A stretch of 64,000 bases of DNA from ZC4RG25 sp023428365. Lineage in GTDB: Bacteria > Pseudomonadota > Alphaproteobacteria > Rhizobiales > Hyphomicrobiaceae. The notes beneath the pieces are model-generated. The model had not been told where the DNA came from and made no database searches. It worked only from the letters and a program-made list of their open reading frames with translations. Positions 8,146 through 17,188 of the stretch are shown piece after piece. The stretch spans positions 1 through 64,000 of the forward strand of contig JBNOAI010000007.1 in the NCBI GenBank assembly GCA_050283925.1, written 5' to 3'. Position 1 is the first letter of the stretch; each line of letters begins with the position of its first letter. Both the position numbers and the translations under genes were made by a program.

Positions 8146-10230
8146 TCAATCTACGGTCTGACCTTGTTCGGCGCGCCTGACCAAATAACGGCCGAGCCGT
8201 CCGAGTGACTGGCGTGCCTCGTCCTTTGCGTAGGTCTTGATTATCAGCGGCCGGGTGGGCCCAAGAAGCTGAACCGCACCCACCGCGACGAGCAAGCCGT
8301 ATGCGACCAGTGAAGCAGTCCAGCCGGGAACAAGCAAGCAAACCACGGCCGGCACCAGAAGAATACGCTCATACCAGTACAGCGTTCCGAACATGTAGCC
8401 GCTGATAATGAAAGTCGACGTGATCACAGATATCAGCGCGAGCAGCGCGTAGCCCGACTGCACGAAGATGTTCGTATTGAGCCCGATGATCTCGGGGTGT
8501 GCAACGAACAGGAACGGCAGGAAAAAGCACGGCAGAGCCAGCCAGACGCATATCAATGACGTCTTCATGAACCGGCCGCCCGAAATATTCGATGCGACCA
8601 GGGCGGCGAGCGCGGTTGGCGGCGTGATGGCTGAGAGATTGGCATAGAAGAAGACAAACAAGTGCGCCGCCAGGATCGGGACGCCAAGCTTCGCCAGCGC
8701 AGGCGCGCCCAGCAGCGCCACCAGGATATAAGCCGCAGACGTGGGAAGCCCGCAGCCGAGAAGGAGACACATCAAGGCGGCAACGATCAGCAGCGTCCAG
8801 AGCGATCCATCCGCGATGGCCAGCATCAGATGGGACATCTTCTGACCGAGGCCGGTCACGACGAACATTTCTACCATCACATTGATGACGGCGACCACGA
8901 TCGCGACCTGCGCGCCACTTCTGGCACCACCAATCAGCGATACGCATGTAACACGCACGAATTCGCTAATGGCGAACATTGGCGTCCGCCAATGTTTCAG
9001 CATCTTCTTTACGAATTCACCGGCCAGAATGATAAGGCTGGCATACAGGGCGGCCAATCCAGCCGGCGCATCACCCGACAGATACCAAAAGAGAAAAAAG
9101 GTTGCCCCGATAATATGGATGTGCTCCAGAGCAGCCCGCTTAACGCTCATGGCGTCCATTTCGGAGCTTTCACCAAGCGTCATATCCGTAACGGGCCCGA
9201 TGCCATTACGGAGCGCTTCAATGTGAATGCTGACCATGAGATACAAATAAAAAATTGCAGCCGGGAAAACCGTTGCAATCATGACCTCGTAGTACGGAAT
9301 GCCGGTAAGGCCGACGATGAGGAACGCCGTTAGTCCGAGTACCGGTGGCGTGATTTGTCCGCCTGTCGATGATACCGCCTCAATCGCTCCAGCGAACTCG
9401 CGGGAGAACCCGCACTTGCGCATCGTCGGGATCGTGTACGGACCTTGCGCTGCAACGTTTGCAACCGTGCTGCCTGAAATCATGCCGAACAATGCGCTCG
9501 ACACCACGGCAATTTGCGCCGGGCCTGCACGTAGATGACCGACGGCTGCAAACGACAATTTCATGATCAGCGCCGCACCACCGGTTGCAATCAGCACGCC
9601 GGCAAACAGCATGAACATGAAGATGGTGCGCGCGGATTCCTCAGTTAATCCGCCCAAAAGCCCATTGAACGACGGGATCGAGGTGTACGAGATCAGCCGG
9701 TCGAAGCTGATGCCGGTGTGATAAAAAAATCCTTCCGGAATAAGATAGCCGAAATAGCCGTAGGCGAGGCCGATGGCTCCAAGCGCCGGAATAATCAGCC
9801 CCCACTCAAGCCATGCAGCGATGAAGACCATGATCAACATGAGGATCGCGATCCACATGTCGAGTTCACTCGGGAAGAGAATGCGCTCATGCACGATGGC
9901 GTCGTGCTCTGCCTGAATATAGATCAGTGGGATGGCTGCCAGGAATGCCATCACGACCATGAGGCGACGGCGCCACTGTTGATCCGGCGGGGTTCTCAGA
10001 GCAGCGACCATGAAAATGAGCACGCAGCTCAAATTCACATGGATATTTTTTAGTTCGCCGGACGAAAAAAAATAGAACTGCGATTGAAGCGCATGGATCA
10101 GCGCGAGCGCAATTGCCAGGACGCCTACGGCAATCGCCAGCAATGTGCTGGTGGGATTATCAGAATTGACAATATCACCAAGCCAGGAGCGCAGCGTCAT
10201 GGACGCATCGGTATTGGGCATCTGCTGCAT
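8146..10230 (-). CDS. TRAP transporter fused DctQM permease, TAXI type
   Basis: A 694-residue inner-membrane protein that fuses the small (4 TM) and large (12 TM) TRAP permease subunits. This is the arrangement found with TAXI-type binding proteins. Family-like segments are ALFGMISGSTVANVAAQG, AVSSTGGQITPPVLG and FYANLSAITPPTALAALVAS, which are the substrate-gate loops of the DctM half. The matching TAXI binding protein is encoded divergently at 10390, and a GGT-fold hydrolase follows within 18 bp. TRAP transporters are driven by sodium or proton gradients and carry organic acids or amino acids. The substrate is probably an acid or amide cleaved by the hydrolase, which is inference from gene order. 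Confidence 0.93.
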   Translation of the reverse strand: MQQMPNTDASMTLRSWLGDIVNSDNPTSTLLAIAVGVLAIALALIHALQSQFYFFSSGELKNIHVNLSCVLIFMVAALRTPPDQQWRRRLMVVMAFLAAIPLIYIQAEHDAIVHERILFPSELDMWIAILMLIMVFIAAWLEWGLIIPALGAIGLAYGYFGYLIPEGFFYHTGISFDRLISYTSIPSFNGLLGGLTEESARTIFMFMLFAGVLIATGGAALIMKLSFAAVGHLRAGPAQIAVVSSALFGMISGSTVANVAAQGPYTIPTMRKCGFSREFAGAIEAVSSTGGQITPPVLGLTAFLIVGLTGIPYYEVMIATVFPAAIFYLYLMVSIHIEALRNGIGPVTDMTLGESSEMDAMSVKRAALEHIHIIGATFFLFWYLSGDAPAGLAALYASLIILAGEFVKKMLKHWRTPMFAISEFVRVTCVSLIGGARSGAQVAIVVAVINVMVEMFVVTGLGQKMSHLMLAIADGSLWTLLIVAALMCLLLGCGLPTSAAYILVALLGAPALAKLGVPILAAHLFVFFYANLSAITPPTALAALVASNISGGRFMKTSLICVWLALPCFFLPFLFVAHPEIIGLNTNIFVQSGYALLALISVITSTFIISGYMFGTLYWYERILLVPAVVCLLVPGWTASLVAYGLLVAVGAVQLLGPTRPLIIKTYAKDEARQSLGRLGRYLVRRAEQGQTVD

Positions 10231-10389
10231 CGACCTTATTCAAGGTGCGCAAACGGCGAACATTCTGCACACCGAATATTGCCCAGTTGGGAGCTTACTG
10301 AGCGCTTGACCTGGATTGCTATTACAGGAATGATTGCATGAATGCCGTTCAGCTTTGAAGCGAAAAATATATCGGACAAGGATTAAGCT
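10231..10389. promoter_or_regulatory. Divergent promoter region of TRAP-TAXI system
   Basis: The 159 bp between the fused permease and the TAXI binding protein start codons must hold both promoters. An AAGGA ribosome-binding site lies 8 bp before the binding-protein ATG, and TTGACC near 10306 is a possible -35 for the plus strand. No clear operator was found. Confidence 0.45.
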
Positions 10390-11391
10390 ATGCACGTCGG
10401 GAGTGTGAGTCGGCGACAGCTTTTGGCAGCCGCATCCGGTCTTGTGATTGGCACTAGCCTCGGCGGGTTTCGACCGGTTTTCGCGCAGGGCGCACCTCTG
10501 CGGTGGGGATCAGCCAGTCTCGGTTCCACCGGATATGTGATCATTGAAGCTCTTGCTTCGACGGTGAACCGGAAGTCCGACCTGAGAGGCTCGGCGGTGT
10601 CCACATCGGGCGCTGTTGAGAATATGGCTTTGATCGGCCGTAATGAAATCGACCTTGCCCAGACGACTTCCCTGGAGTGGCAATCGGCCACTCGCGGCGC
10701 AGCCCCGTTCAAGCAGAGCATCAAGCCTGTCCAAATTCTATCGTACGGAATTTGGCATCAACCGCTTATTGTGCGCGCGGATTCGGGGATTAAGACGCTT
10801 CAGGACCTTGCTGGAAAACGCATTTGTACCGGTCCCGCTGGCGGTGCGGCCACTCTGCTCTGGCGCCTGTTGCTGACGAAGGCGGGCCTGATGGACAAGG
10901 TTCGCCCGAGCTATGGCTCCTGGCGCGAAACGCACGAAGGCATGAAGGCCGGGGCATTCGGCGCAATTTGCACGATCATGCTCAACGGCAAGCCGGCTAG
11001 TATCTTGTCTGAGCTCGAGTCCACAGTGAAGGTTCGGGTTATTCCCACCCCGGCGGATCTGATCAAAGCGATTCAGGCAGAGCAGCCGGGCGCATTGCTG
11101 GACACGCTCCTGCCCGCAAACTGGCCAGGCCTGGAAAGCGAAGTGATCTCACCAGCAATGTCCGGTATTCTCGGTTCGCGCCCGGAAATCGACGATGCCA
11201 CCGGCTATACGATCGTAAAGACCGTCTATGAGAACGCCGAGGATATTCGCAAAATCTCGACCGAATTGGCTATGGTCGATATCAAACAGGCGACGCGGTT
11301 CCTGTTGCCCGGCTTCCCAGTAAATGGCGGTGCTGCGAAGTACTTTAAGGAGCAGGGCGTATGGCGAGATGAGCTGACAGCGCGCAGCTAG
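10390..11391 (+). CDS. TAXI-family TRAP transporter solute-binding protein
   Basis: A periplasmic binding protein of 333 residues. The N-terminus has a twin-arginine-like motif (SRRQLLAAASG) and a hydrophobic segment ending in FAQG, so export by Tat with cleavage near residue 33 is likely. The mature protein has TAXI-family features: LRWGSASLGSTGYVI at the N-terminus, ENMALIGRNEIDLAQ, and DLAGKRICTGPAGGAA. TAXI proteins bind substrates such as glutamate or other carboxylates and deliver them to fused DctQM permeases, here the divergent gene at 8146. The C-terminal region (INDDATGYTI-like, around residue 258) matches the usual fold. It ends just before a terminator. Confidence 0.93.
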   Translation: MHVGSVSRRQLLAAASGLVIGTSLGGFRPVFAQGAPLRWGSASLGSTGYVIIEALASTVNRKSDLRGSAVSTSGAVENMALIGRNEIDLAQTTSLEWQSATRGAAPFKQSIKPVQILSYGIWHQPLIVRADSGIKTLQDLAGKRICTGPAGGAATLLWRLLLTKAGLMDKVRPSYGSWRETHEGMKAGAFGAICTIMLNGKPASILSELESTVKVRVIPTPADLIKAIQAEQPGALLDTLLPANWPGLESEVISPAMSGILGSRPEIDDATGYTIVKTVYENAEDIRKISTELAMVDIKQATRFLLPGFPVNGGAAKYFKEQGVWRDELTARS

Positions 11392-11464
11392 CAACATATG
11401 TCGCGATGCCGGATAGGGCGCCGCGACAATCTTATCGCGCATTCAGCTACATCACCGAATCCAG

Positions 11465-11497
11465 ACGGCGTGGTCGCGCAGCGGTCACGCCGTTTTT
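11465..11497 (+). terminator. Rho-independent terminator after TAXI binding protein
   Basis: ACGGCGTG and CACGCCGT form an 8-bp stem with a 13-nt loop, followed by TTTTT and TTGTTG. It lies 74 bp after the binding-protein stop, in the correct orientation to end that transcript. Confidence 0.8.
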
Positions 11498-11533
11498 GTT
11501 GTCAATGCCATCCGGTAATCGCGCCGATTTCAG

Positions 11534-12619
11534 TCATTCGACTTCGCGATGGCTATCCGCTGATCGTCTGATCTTGTCGATGATCTGATGCAGCTCAACG
11601 GCGGTTGCGAATGTCGGAAGATGGTTGCTCTCGCCGCGGATCGCGCGCGCAAACTGAGAGTACATGCGATCAACAAATGTCGCTTCTTCGGATAGCTCAT
11701 CACGTGTCGGAGCGGACGGGTGGGGTAGCTCAATGGGTGTGAGGTTGTTGCTGCCGCGCGCGCCGAGCAACGAAATATTACACAGCTGCGGAGTGTCGGC
11801 CCCTGTAGCCACCAGTGTTCCCTCCCGTCCGTAAATTTCCATGCAATAACCGCTGCTTGCGAACGGCACGGTTGAGACATGAAGGGACGCGACCGCCCCG
11901 TTCTTTAATTGCCCGCTGATCAGAACATTGTCCGGTGACGTGACATCCAGGATATCGCCCGTATCCGTCGCGCGCCATTGCTGGGCCTGCGTGCTGAGGA
12001 CCGCCGACAGACGTTTGAAGTCCCCGACAACGAAGCGCATGGCATCGAGTGTGTGGCCGTTCGGAATTGTGAGCGTGTTTGCGCCCAGCTCGACATCGCG
12101 TTGCCAGGTACGGTTCATCGGACGCGCCAGCACACCGTCTCGCGTCAGACTGACCTTGACGGTCATCACCTCTCCGACGAAACCGTCCTCGATCAACGTT
12201 TTAAGATGCAGAAAGGATGGATGCGCTCGAGCCTGCAAACCGACAGCGCTGACCAGCCCGTTTGCTTGCGCTAGGGACGCAAGTTCGACGGCCTCCTCGG
12301 TTGTCCGCCCCAGTGGCCATTCGCAGTAAACGTGCTTTCCTGCCAGCAGCGCTGCTTTTGTCGGCGTGTAGTGTGATGGAACGCGCACGACGACGGCAAC
12401 GGCGTCGATCTCGGGAGACGCAGCCATCTTATTGAAGTCATCGAACGCAAGCCGTGCACCGTAAGCAGCGCGTGCCGCTTCCGCGCTCGCTGCATTGGTG
12501 GTGCAGACGGCGACCAGCTCTATATCCGGATGAGATCGCAAAACCGGCAGATGCGTGCGGGCTGACCAGGTTCCCGATACGCTGGCACCAATGAGGCCGA
12601 GCCGGATTTTATCTGCCAT
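11534..12619 (-). CDS. Gfo/Idh/MocA-fold protein, Gal80-like
   Basis: A 361-residue protein with an N-terminal NAD(P)-binding Rossmann fold (IRLGLIGASVSGTWSARTH) and a C-terminal alpha/beta sheet domain. In catalytic members the signature after the third strand is EKP, with the Lys essential. Here the segment reads HVYCEWPLGRT, with Trp101 in place of Lys. The EWP form is seen in Gal80-like members, some of which bind NAD(P) without normal dehydrogenase activity. It may be a regulator or an oxidoreductase of altered mechanism. It follows the MBL-fold gene on the same strand (135 bp gap). The role in the catabolic block is not clear. Confidence 0.85.
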   Translation of the reverse strand: MADKIRLGLIGASVSGTWSARTHLPVLRSHPDIELVAVCTTNAASAEAARAAYGARLAFDDFNKMAASPEIDAVAVVVRVPSHYTPTKAALLAGKHVYCEWPLGRTTEEAVELASLAQANGLVSAVGLQARAHPSFLHLKTLIEDGFVGEVMTVKVSLTRDGVLARPMNRTWQRDVELGANTLTIPNGHTLDAMRFVVGDFKRLSAVLSTQAQQWRATDTGDILDVTSPDNVLISGQLKNGAVASLHVSTVPFASSGYCMEIYGREGTLVATGADTPQLCNISLLGARGSNNLTPIELPHPSAPTRDELSEEATFVDRMYSQFARAIRGESNHLPTFATAVELHQIIDKIRRSADSHREVE

Positions 12620-12754
12620 CTCACCACCCTTCCGAGATCTCTGCCTGTGCGTGCAGGAAATGCTGCGATTGCACGACGCTACACTGATTGCGGAAAGTTT
12701 GGGGAGGAGATTTGCGGAATCGCAGGATTGTGTTTGGCGCGAATTGTAGAATGT

Positions 12755-13564
12755 CTAAATCGTCGAAAAGCGATACGCGCCGTCAATTCGAGAAACTCGG
12801 CCAATGCCAGGGAAGTCGAGATGTGCGCCAGCAATGAAAACTCCGGGCTGAGCGGCACGCTCTAGAAGCCTCTCACGTGCCGCGCGTGCCTGGGGTTGGT
12901 CGCGATCGAATTCCCAGGTGAGTTCTGGTCTGTCGAATTGGATGGCGGGAACATGGATGATGTCGCCCCAGATGAGCAACTTGCTGTCACCGCTTGTGGC
13001 CTCGAATGCGGTATGCCCCGGAGAATGACCATGCGCCGGAACTGCTGAGATGTTGTTGCTCATAGAAAAGCCATCTCCGAACGGCGTGCATCGTTGACGG
13101 AACCGCTTGAGCCGTTCGCTTCTGTCGAACAGCGAGATTTCCTCCTGCGGGACGAATAGCGTTTCCAGGTTCGGAAATGCCTCGGCGCCGTCAGGTGTAA
13201 CGAGCCCATTGACGTGATCGTTGTGCGTATGCGTGAAGGCCACTGTGCGGATCTGATCCTGCGCGATGTCTGCTTCGGCAAGCGCCTCGTGCAGTAAGCC
13301 CATCGTCGGGAACCATGCGTCGCCTGCACCTGTATCGATCAGGATGTGCCGGCCTTGCTCGATGAGGAGGAAGGCATTGACCGACAGTCGCAGCTGACCG
13401 TCGAACAGTGGAATTTGGTTGGGCAGATCAGCGTCAAACGGACGATTGTCCTGCTGGCGCAACCGGCTTGGCGGCATGTCGACATAGCCGTCACGCAGAG
13501 CCACGATGGTCAGTCGGCCCATTTCATACCTGGCAAAGTTGGTTCCGGACTTAATCAGCTTCAT
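12755..13564 (-). CDS. MBL-fold metal-dependent hydrolase
   Basis: A 269-residue metallo-beta-lactamase-fold hydrolase. The zinc motif FTHTHNDHVNG (HxHxDH) is present, followed by PAHGHSPGHTAF and a late GAHLDFPGIG with a metal or structural His. The N-terminus (MGRLTIVALRDGYVDMP) is like lactonase/AttM-type members, so lactone or ester hydrolysis is possible but unproven. I start at MKLIKSG because an AGGA ribosome-binding site lies 8 bp upstream. The open frame extends 34 codons further without such support. It is divergent from the XRE-cupin regulator, with 261 bp between them, and upstream of the Gal80-like gene. Confidence 0.85.
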   Translation of the reverse strand: MKLIKSGTNFARYEMGRLTIVALRDGYVDMPPSRLRQQDNRPFDADLPNQIPLFDGQLRLSVNAFLLIEQGRHILIDTGAGDAWFPTMGLLHEALAEADIAQDQIRTVAFTHTHNDHVNGLVTPDGAEAFPNLETLFVPQEEISLFDRSERLKRFRQRCTPFGDGFSMSNNISAVPAHGHSPGHTAFEATSGDSKLLIWGDIIHVPAIQFDRPELTWEFDRDQPQARAARERLLERAAQPGVFIAGAHLDFPGIGRVSRIDGAYRFSTI

Positions 13565-13750
13565 CGGATCGTCCTGCGTGAGTGCTTGATCGGTATCCAT
13601 GAGCCTGGTGGCGGTGGCTGATACCGGTCGGCGCAGCGGTGCATCCTGCGCCGCGTGGGCCGCCACCTGGGAAGTGGCTGTTCAATGTTTCATCTTTTTC
13701 AGCTTCTGGCGCCAGTGCCTGGAAGGTTCTCATTGCACGGGCATTGGCTG

Positions 13751-13794
13751 TTGACATTTCGATCGCGCAAATATTCTATTATCCGGCAAATATT
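13751..13794 (+). promoter_or_regulatory. Candidate promoter and repeated operator before the XRE-cupin operon
   Basis: TTGACA at 13751-13756 is a consensus -35. Possible -10 boxes TATTCT (13772) and TATTAT (13777) lie at non-ideal spacings of 15 and 20 bp. The 9-bp word GCAAATATT occurs twice, at 13768 and 13786, 18 bp apart. The second copy is part of a near palindrome, GGCAAATATTGCC. Such phased repeats could bind the adjacent XRE regulator, which is inference. Confidence 0.5.
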
Positions 13795-13825
13795 GCCGAG
13801 ATGAAAATTCCGCCTGTCGCAGTGC

Positions 13826-14584
13826 GTGAGGAAAGAACGACTTATCTTGAGCAAGCGTGAACAGGGCGCACCGCGGAGGCCGCGGGTGCAGAAGTCAGAG
13901 ACTCTTGGTCCGCGCGTGCGCCGTCTTCGGCGTGACGCAGGACTCACGTTGAAGGAATTGGGGGCGCGAACCGGTCTCGCCTTTTCGACGATAGCAAAGG
14001 TCGAGACCTCACAGATATCACCAACCTACGAGAACATTATTCGTCTGGCGAATGGCCTCGGCGTTGACGTCACGGAGCTGTTTGCCTCTCCGACCCAGGA
14101 GATGGTCTCGGGCCGACGAACGTGGACGCGCGCAGGCGAAGGAGCGAGGCATTCCTCGCCCGAGTACGATTATCAGATGCTGTGTGCTGATATCGCGAAT
14201 AAGAAATTCATCCCATTGGTCGCAACGATCCGTGCGCGCAGTCTTGCTGAGTTTCCACGTTTGCCCCGACATCAGGGCGAAGAGTTCATTTTCGTGCTCA
14301 AGGGAAGCATTGAGGTCTTCACGGAGCTCTACGAGCCGCTCCACTTGGAACCCGGAGACAGTTGCTACTTCGATAGCACGATGGGCCATGCCTGTGTTTC
14401 GGGGAGCGAGGAAGACGCTGTTGTGCTTTGGGTATGCTCGACTGCGTTGGTGGGCGCAATCGGGGCTAAGCACGCGATAACGGCGCCCTCAACTCGCTCA
14501 ACAAGAAATCCGTCCAAGGTCGAAACCGAGGATGAGATGGATCCAAGTATTTCCGTCGCTCAGCAAGGAAGGAAATGTGCATGA
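13826..14584 (+). CDS. XRE-family transcriptional regulator with cupin domain
   Basis: A 252-residue regulator of the XRE-cupin type (PuuR/SutR-like). The helix-turn-helix lies at about residues 30-85: LGPRVRRLRRDAGLTLKELG, STIAKVETSQISPTYENI. The cupin barrel lies at about 140-210: HQGEEFIFVLKGSIEV, LEPGDSCYFDSTMGH. Such proteins sense small catabolic substrates through the cupin and control the downstream operon. It starts with GTG at 13826 or possibly TTG at 13847; neither has an ideal ribosome-binding site. The stop codon overlaps the TctC start (ATGA), so it is the first gene of the TctC-M19-TctB-TctA-ggt2 operon and probably regulates it. Confidence 0.9.
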   Translation: MRKERLILSKREQGAPRRPRVQKSETLGPRVRRLRRDAGLTLKELGARTGLAFSTIAKVETSQISPTYENIIRLANGLGVDVTELFASPTQEMVSGRRTWTRAGEGARHSSPEYDYQMLCADIANKKFIPLVATIRARSLAEFPRLPRHQGEEFIFVLKGSIEVFTELYEPLHLEPGDSCYFDSTMGHACVSGSEEDAVVLWVCSTALVGAIGAKHAITAPSTRSTRNPSKVETEDEMDPSISVAQQGRKCA

Positions 14585-15600
14585 CTGATCATGGTCGGAG
14601 CCAAAGCTCGCGTGGTGTACGTTGGACTCGCCGAATGGCAATGTCGCTGGTTGCGGCTTCAGTATTTGCTGCCCCGTCATTTGCTCAGGATGCCGCCAAG
14701 GACTATCCAAACCGGAGGGTTACGATCATCGTTCCCTATGGCGCGGGTTCTACCAATGACATCTTTGGACGCCTCATAGCGGAAGGACTAAGTGCAGAGC
14801 TTGGCCAGCCGGTCATCGTCGAGAATAAGCCCGGTGCAGGTGGAACGGTCGGCATTGGCCAAGTTGTTCGTGGCGAAGCGGATGGCTATACGCTCGCCGT
14901 GATTTCCACGAGTTCTGTCGCGCTCAATCGCGCTCTTTACTCCAATCTGACTTACGATCCCGCAAAGGATCTCACGCCGATCAGCATTCCCAGCACGACA
15001 CCGAATGCTCTGATCGTATCCGCCGACCAGAACCTCAATACACTCGAGGATCTCGTCACGAAGGCGAAGACTTTGAACCCGCCGCGCTACAACTCTGCTG
15101 GCAGCGGGACCTCTCAGCATCTATCGGCCGTTTTGCTGTCGCAGGTGGCGGGTTTGAATGCCGAACATGTGCCTTACCGTGGCCAGGAGGGGATCACGGG
15201 CATGATTGGTGGTCAGACGCTGTTCGGCTTTGCATCCGTTCCGTCTGTGGTCGGTCTTGTTCGTGGCGGAAAGCTGAAAATGCTCGCGATGACCGGCGAG
15301 CGGCCGTCATCGACGTTCCCTGAAATTCCAACGTTCGTTTCCAAGGGCTATCCGCAGTTTGCATACGGCGAAATCTGGTACGGAATCGCAGCGCCGAGTG
15401 GAGTACCCGATGCAATCAAGGAAAAGTTGGGCGCCGCGCTAACGAAGGCCGTCGAAGGAGCAGACATCAAGGATCGTCTGGCGAAGGCTGGTTTTGATCC
15501 TGTGCCAGCGATGTCGAAGGATGAGCGCGCACAGTTCATCGATCGCCAGGTCAAGTTCTGGGGCGATCTGGTTCGTGATTCGGGGGCCAAGGCCGACTGA
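14581..15600 (+). CDS. Tripartite tricarboxylate transporter substrate-binding protein (TctC/Bug family)
   Basis: A 339-residue periplasmic binding protein. A charged N-terminus and hydrophobic segment (AMSLVAASVFAAPSFAQDA) form the signal peptide. The mature part shows the Bug hallmarks YPNRRVTIIVPYGAGSTND, VENKPGAGGTVG, and YNSAGSGTSQHLS for carboxylate contact. I start at the second ATG (14581), which overlaps the upstream stop as ATGA. The AAGGAAGGAA ribosome-binding site lies 6 bp before it and would be too close to the ATG at 14575. Partner membrane subunits TctB and TctA are encoded at 16700 and 17189, separated from it by an M19-like gene. The bound substrate is unknown. Confidence 0.93.
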   Translation: MTDHGRSQSSRGVRWTRRMAMSLVAASVFAAPSFAQDAAKDYPNRRVTIIVPYGAGSTNDIFGRLIAEGLSAELGQPVIVENKPGAGGTVGIGQVVRGEADGYTLAVISTSSVALNRALYSNLTYDPAKDLTPISIPSTTPNALIVSADQNLNTLEDLVTKAKTLNPPRYNSAGSGTSQHLSAVLLSQVAGLNAEHVPYRGQEGITGMIGGQTLFGFASVPSVVGLVRGGKLKMLAMTGERPSSTFPEIPTFVSKGYPQFAYGEIWYGIAAPSGVPDAIKEKLGAALTKAVEGADIKDRLAKAGFDPVPAMSKDERAQFIDRQVKFWGDLVRDSGAKAD

Positions 15601-15644
15601 TTTCACGACGATTACTTGATATACCAAGCGGGCAGTGTCTCCGA

Positions 15645-16652
15645 ATGACTGTGGACTTTCAAAAATTACATGATGACGCCGTCGTTATTGACGGGACCTG
15701 CCCTCTTCTCAGGAAGCCTGCTTTTATCGACTGGTTCAAGGACGGTGGATACACCGCCGTGGCGCCAACCGTCGGTCTTGGTTGCGACGCTGCTGGTGCC
15801 ATTCGTGAACTTGGCGGGTGGCACCGGTTGATTGGCAATCGGGACGATCTGCTCCTTGTGCGTAACGGCAGTGATATCGATCGTGCCAAGGCGGAAGGGC
15901 GTCTCGGAATTATTTTTCATTTCCAAGGCACATCACCGATCGAAAACGATCTGCGATGTCTTGATGCCTACAAAGCGCTCGGTGTCAGCATGGTGATGCT
16001 GACGTACAATCAAAAAAATCTGGTTGGCGACGGCTGCGAGGAGCGTACGGATGCGGGCCTCAGCAATTTCGGCGTCGATTTGATCAAGCGTCTGAACGAA
16101 CTGAAAATCGTCGTCGATTGCTCGCATACCGGTCGCCAAACGACCTTGGAAGCTATCGAGTTGTCATCGGCACCGGTTGTGTTTTCTCATTCCAATCCGC
16201 GTGCCGTGCACGCATCGAAGAGGAATATCGACGACGAACAGATCAAAGCCGTTGCTCAATCCGGCGGCCTAGTCGGCATCAATGGATTTCCAAGTTATGT
16301 CTCCAATGCGCGTAAGCCGACATTGGACGATTTTCTTCGTCATATCGAATACGTCATTGATCTGGCCGGCATTGATCATGTGGGCTTAGGCGTGGATTAC
16401 TTCACCCATCAGGTGGGCGTTGCGACCGATGCGGAGGCACAAACTTACTATGACGACTCCGTGCGCGTTGGCCGATGGCGCCCCGATACCTATCCTCCTC
16501 CTCCGTATCATTATCCGCAGGGGATGGAGACGCCGCGGAGTATCAATTGCCTGACGAAGGCGCTGCTTGGAAAAGGCTATTCATCAACTGACGTTCTGAA
16601 AATTCTCGGCGGCAATTGGCGTCGAATATTCGGCGCGGTGTTGGGAGAATAG
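15645..16652 (+). CDS. M19 (renal dipeptidase)-fold protein with altered metal site
   Basis: A 335-residue TIM-barrel protein of the membrane dipeptidase family. It retains VVDCSHTGRQTTLEA, VVFSHSNPRAVHASKRNI (the two later metal His) and IDHVGLGVDYF (catalytic-Asp region). At the N-terminus, where active M19 enzymes have HxD after an Asp-Gly, the sequence is VVIDGTCPLL (residues 14-22), with neither His nor Asp. The bridging Glu strand reads IIFHFQGTSPI, with Gln in place of Glu. The canonical two-zinc centre therefore cannot form as in known dipeptidases. It may bind one metal or hydrolyse a different amide or lactam. It sits between TctC and TctB, so it probably acts on the TTT substrate. 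Confidence 0.85.
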   Translation: MTVDFQKLHDDAVVIDGTCPLLRKPAFIDWFKDGGYTAVAPTVGLGCDAAGAIRELGGWHRLIGNRDDLLLVRNGSDIDRAKAEGRLGIIFHFQGTSPIENDLRCLDAYKALGVSMVMLTYNQKNLVGDGCEERTDAGLSNFGVDLIKRLNELKIVVDCSHTGRQTTLEAIELSSAPVVFSHSNPRAVHASKRNIDDEQIKAVAQSGGLVGINGFPSYVSNARKPTLDDFLRHIEYVIDLAGIDHVGLGVDYFTHQVGVATDAEAQTYYDDSVRVGRWRPDTYPPPPYHYPQGMETPRSINCLTKALLGKGYSSTDVLKILGGNWRRIFGAVLGE

Positions 16653-16699
16653 GGCGAGGGTAATCCTGGCTTGTAAGGCAGGGGTGGAGCAATGAAGCA

Positions 16700-17161
16700 G
16701 TGCTGAGGGTGCGAAGCGCCAGAGATTTCTGGGCCGGGATCATTTACATCATAATTGGCGCTGGTGCGTTGTTCATGGCGCAACGCTATGCGCTCGGCAC
16801 GCTGCAGCGCATGGGGCCTGGCTATTTCCCTACGATCCTTGGCGGCCTGATGCTGCTGTTCGGCGTGATCTCGCTCGTCCGCTCATTTGCCGTAACCGGA
16901 CCGCTCGTCGCTCCAATCGCGTGGAAGGCCCTGGTTCTCGTGATCGGGTCGTCAGCTCTTTTCGCACTGCTTCTGCCGCGCGCCGGCCTCGTCATCGCCT
17001 CCGTGCTGACTGGCCTGATGTCGGCTGCGGCAAGCCGCTGGTTTGCGTTCGATGTCAGAGCACTTGCAGGATTGTTGGTGCTGGCCGCGGCGTGTGCGCT
17101 GGTGTTCGTGACGACGCTTCAGGTGCCGATGCCAATTTGGGGACGCTGGTTTGGATACTAA
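16700..17161 (+). CDS. Tripartite tricarboxylate transporter small permease (TctB)
   Basis: A 153-residue membrane protein with four hydrophobic segments, as expected for TctB. The first contains ARDFWAGIIYIIIGAGALFMA and the typical YALGTLQRMGPGYFPTILG follows. I use the GTG at 16700 (protein starts MLRVRSARDFW), preceded by a purine-rich GGGGTGGAG at 16681. It lies between the M19-like gene and TctA, 27 bp before TctA, and forms the membrane channel with it. The family takes up carboxylates using a proton or sodium gradient. Confidence 0.9.
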   Translation: MLRVRSARDFWAGIIYIIIGAGALFMAQRYALGTLQRMGPGYFPTILGGLMLLFGVISLVRSFAVTGPLVAPIAWKALVLVIGSSALFALLLPRAGLVIASVLTGLMSAAASRWFAFDVRALAGLLVLAAACALVFVTTLQVPMPIWGRWFGY

Positions 17162-17188
17162 GTCCAGCACGTTGAGCGAGATGCAGTC

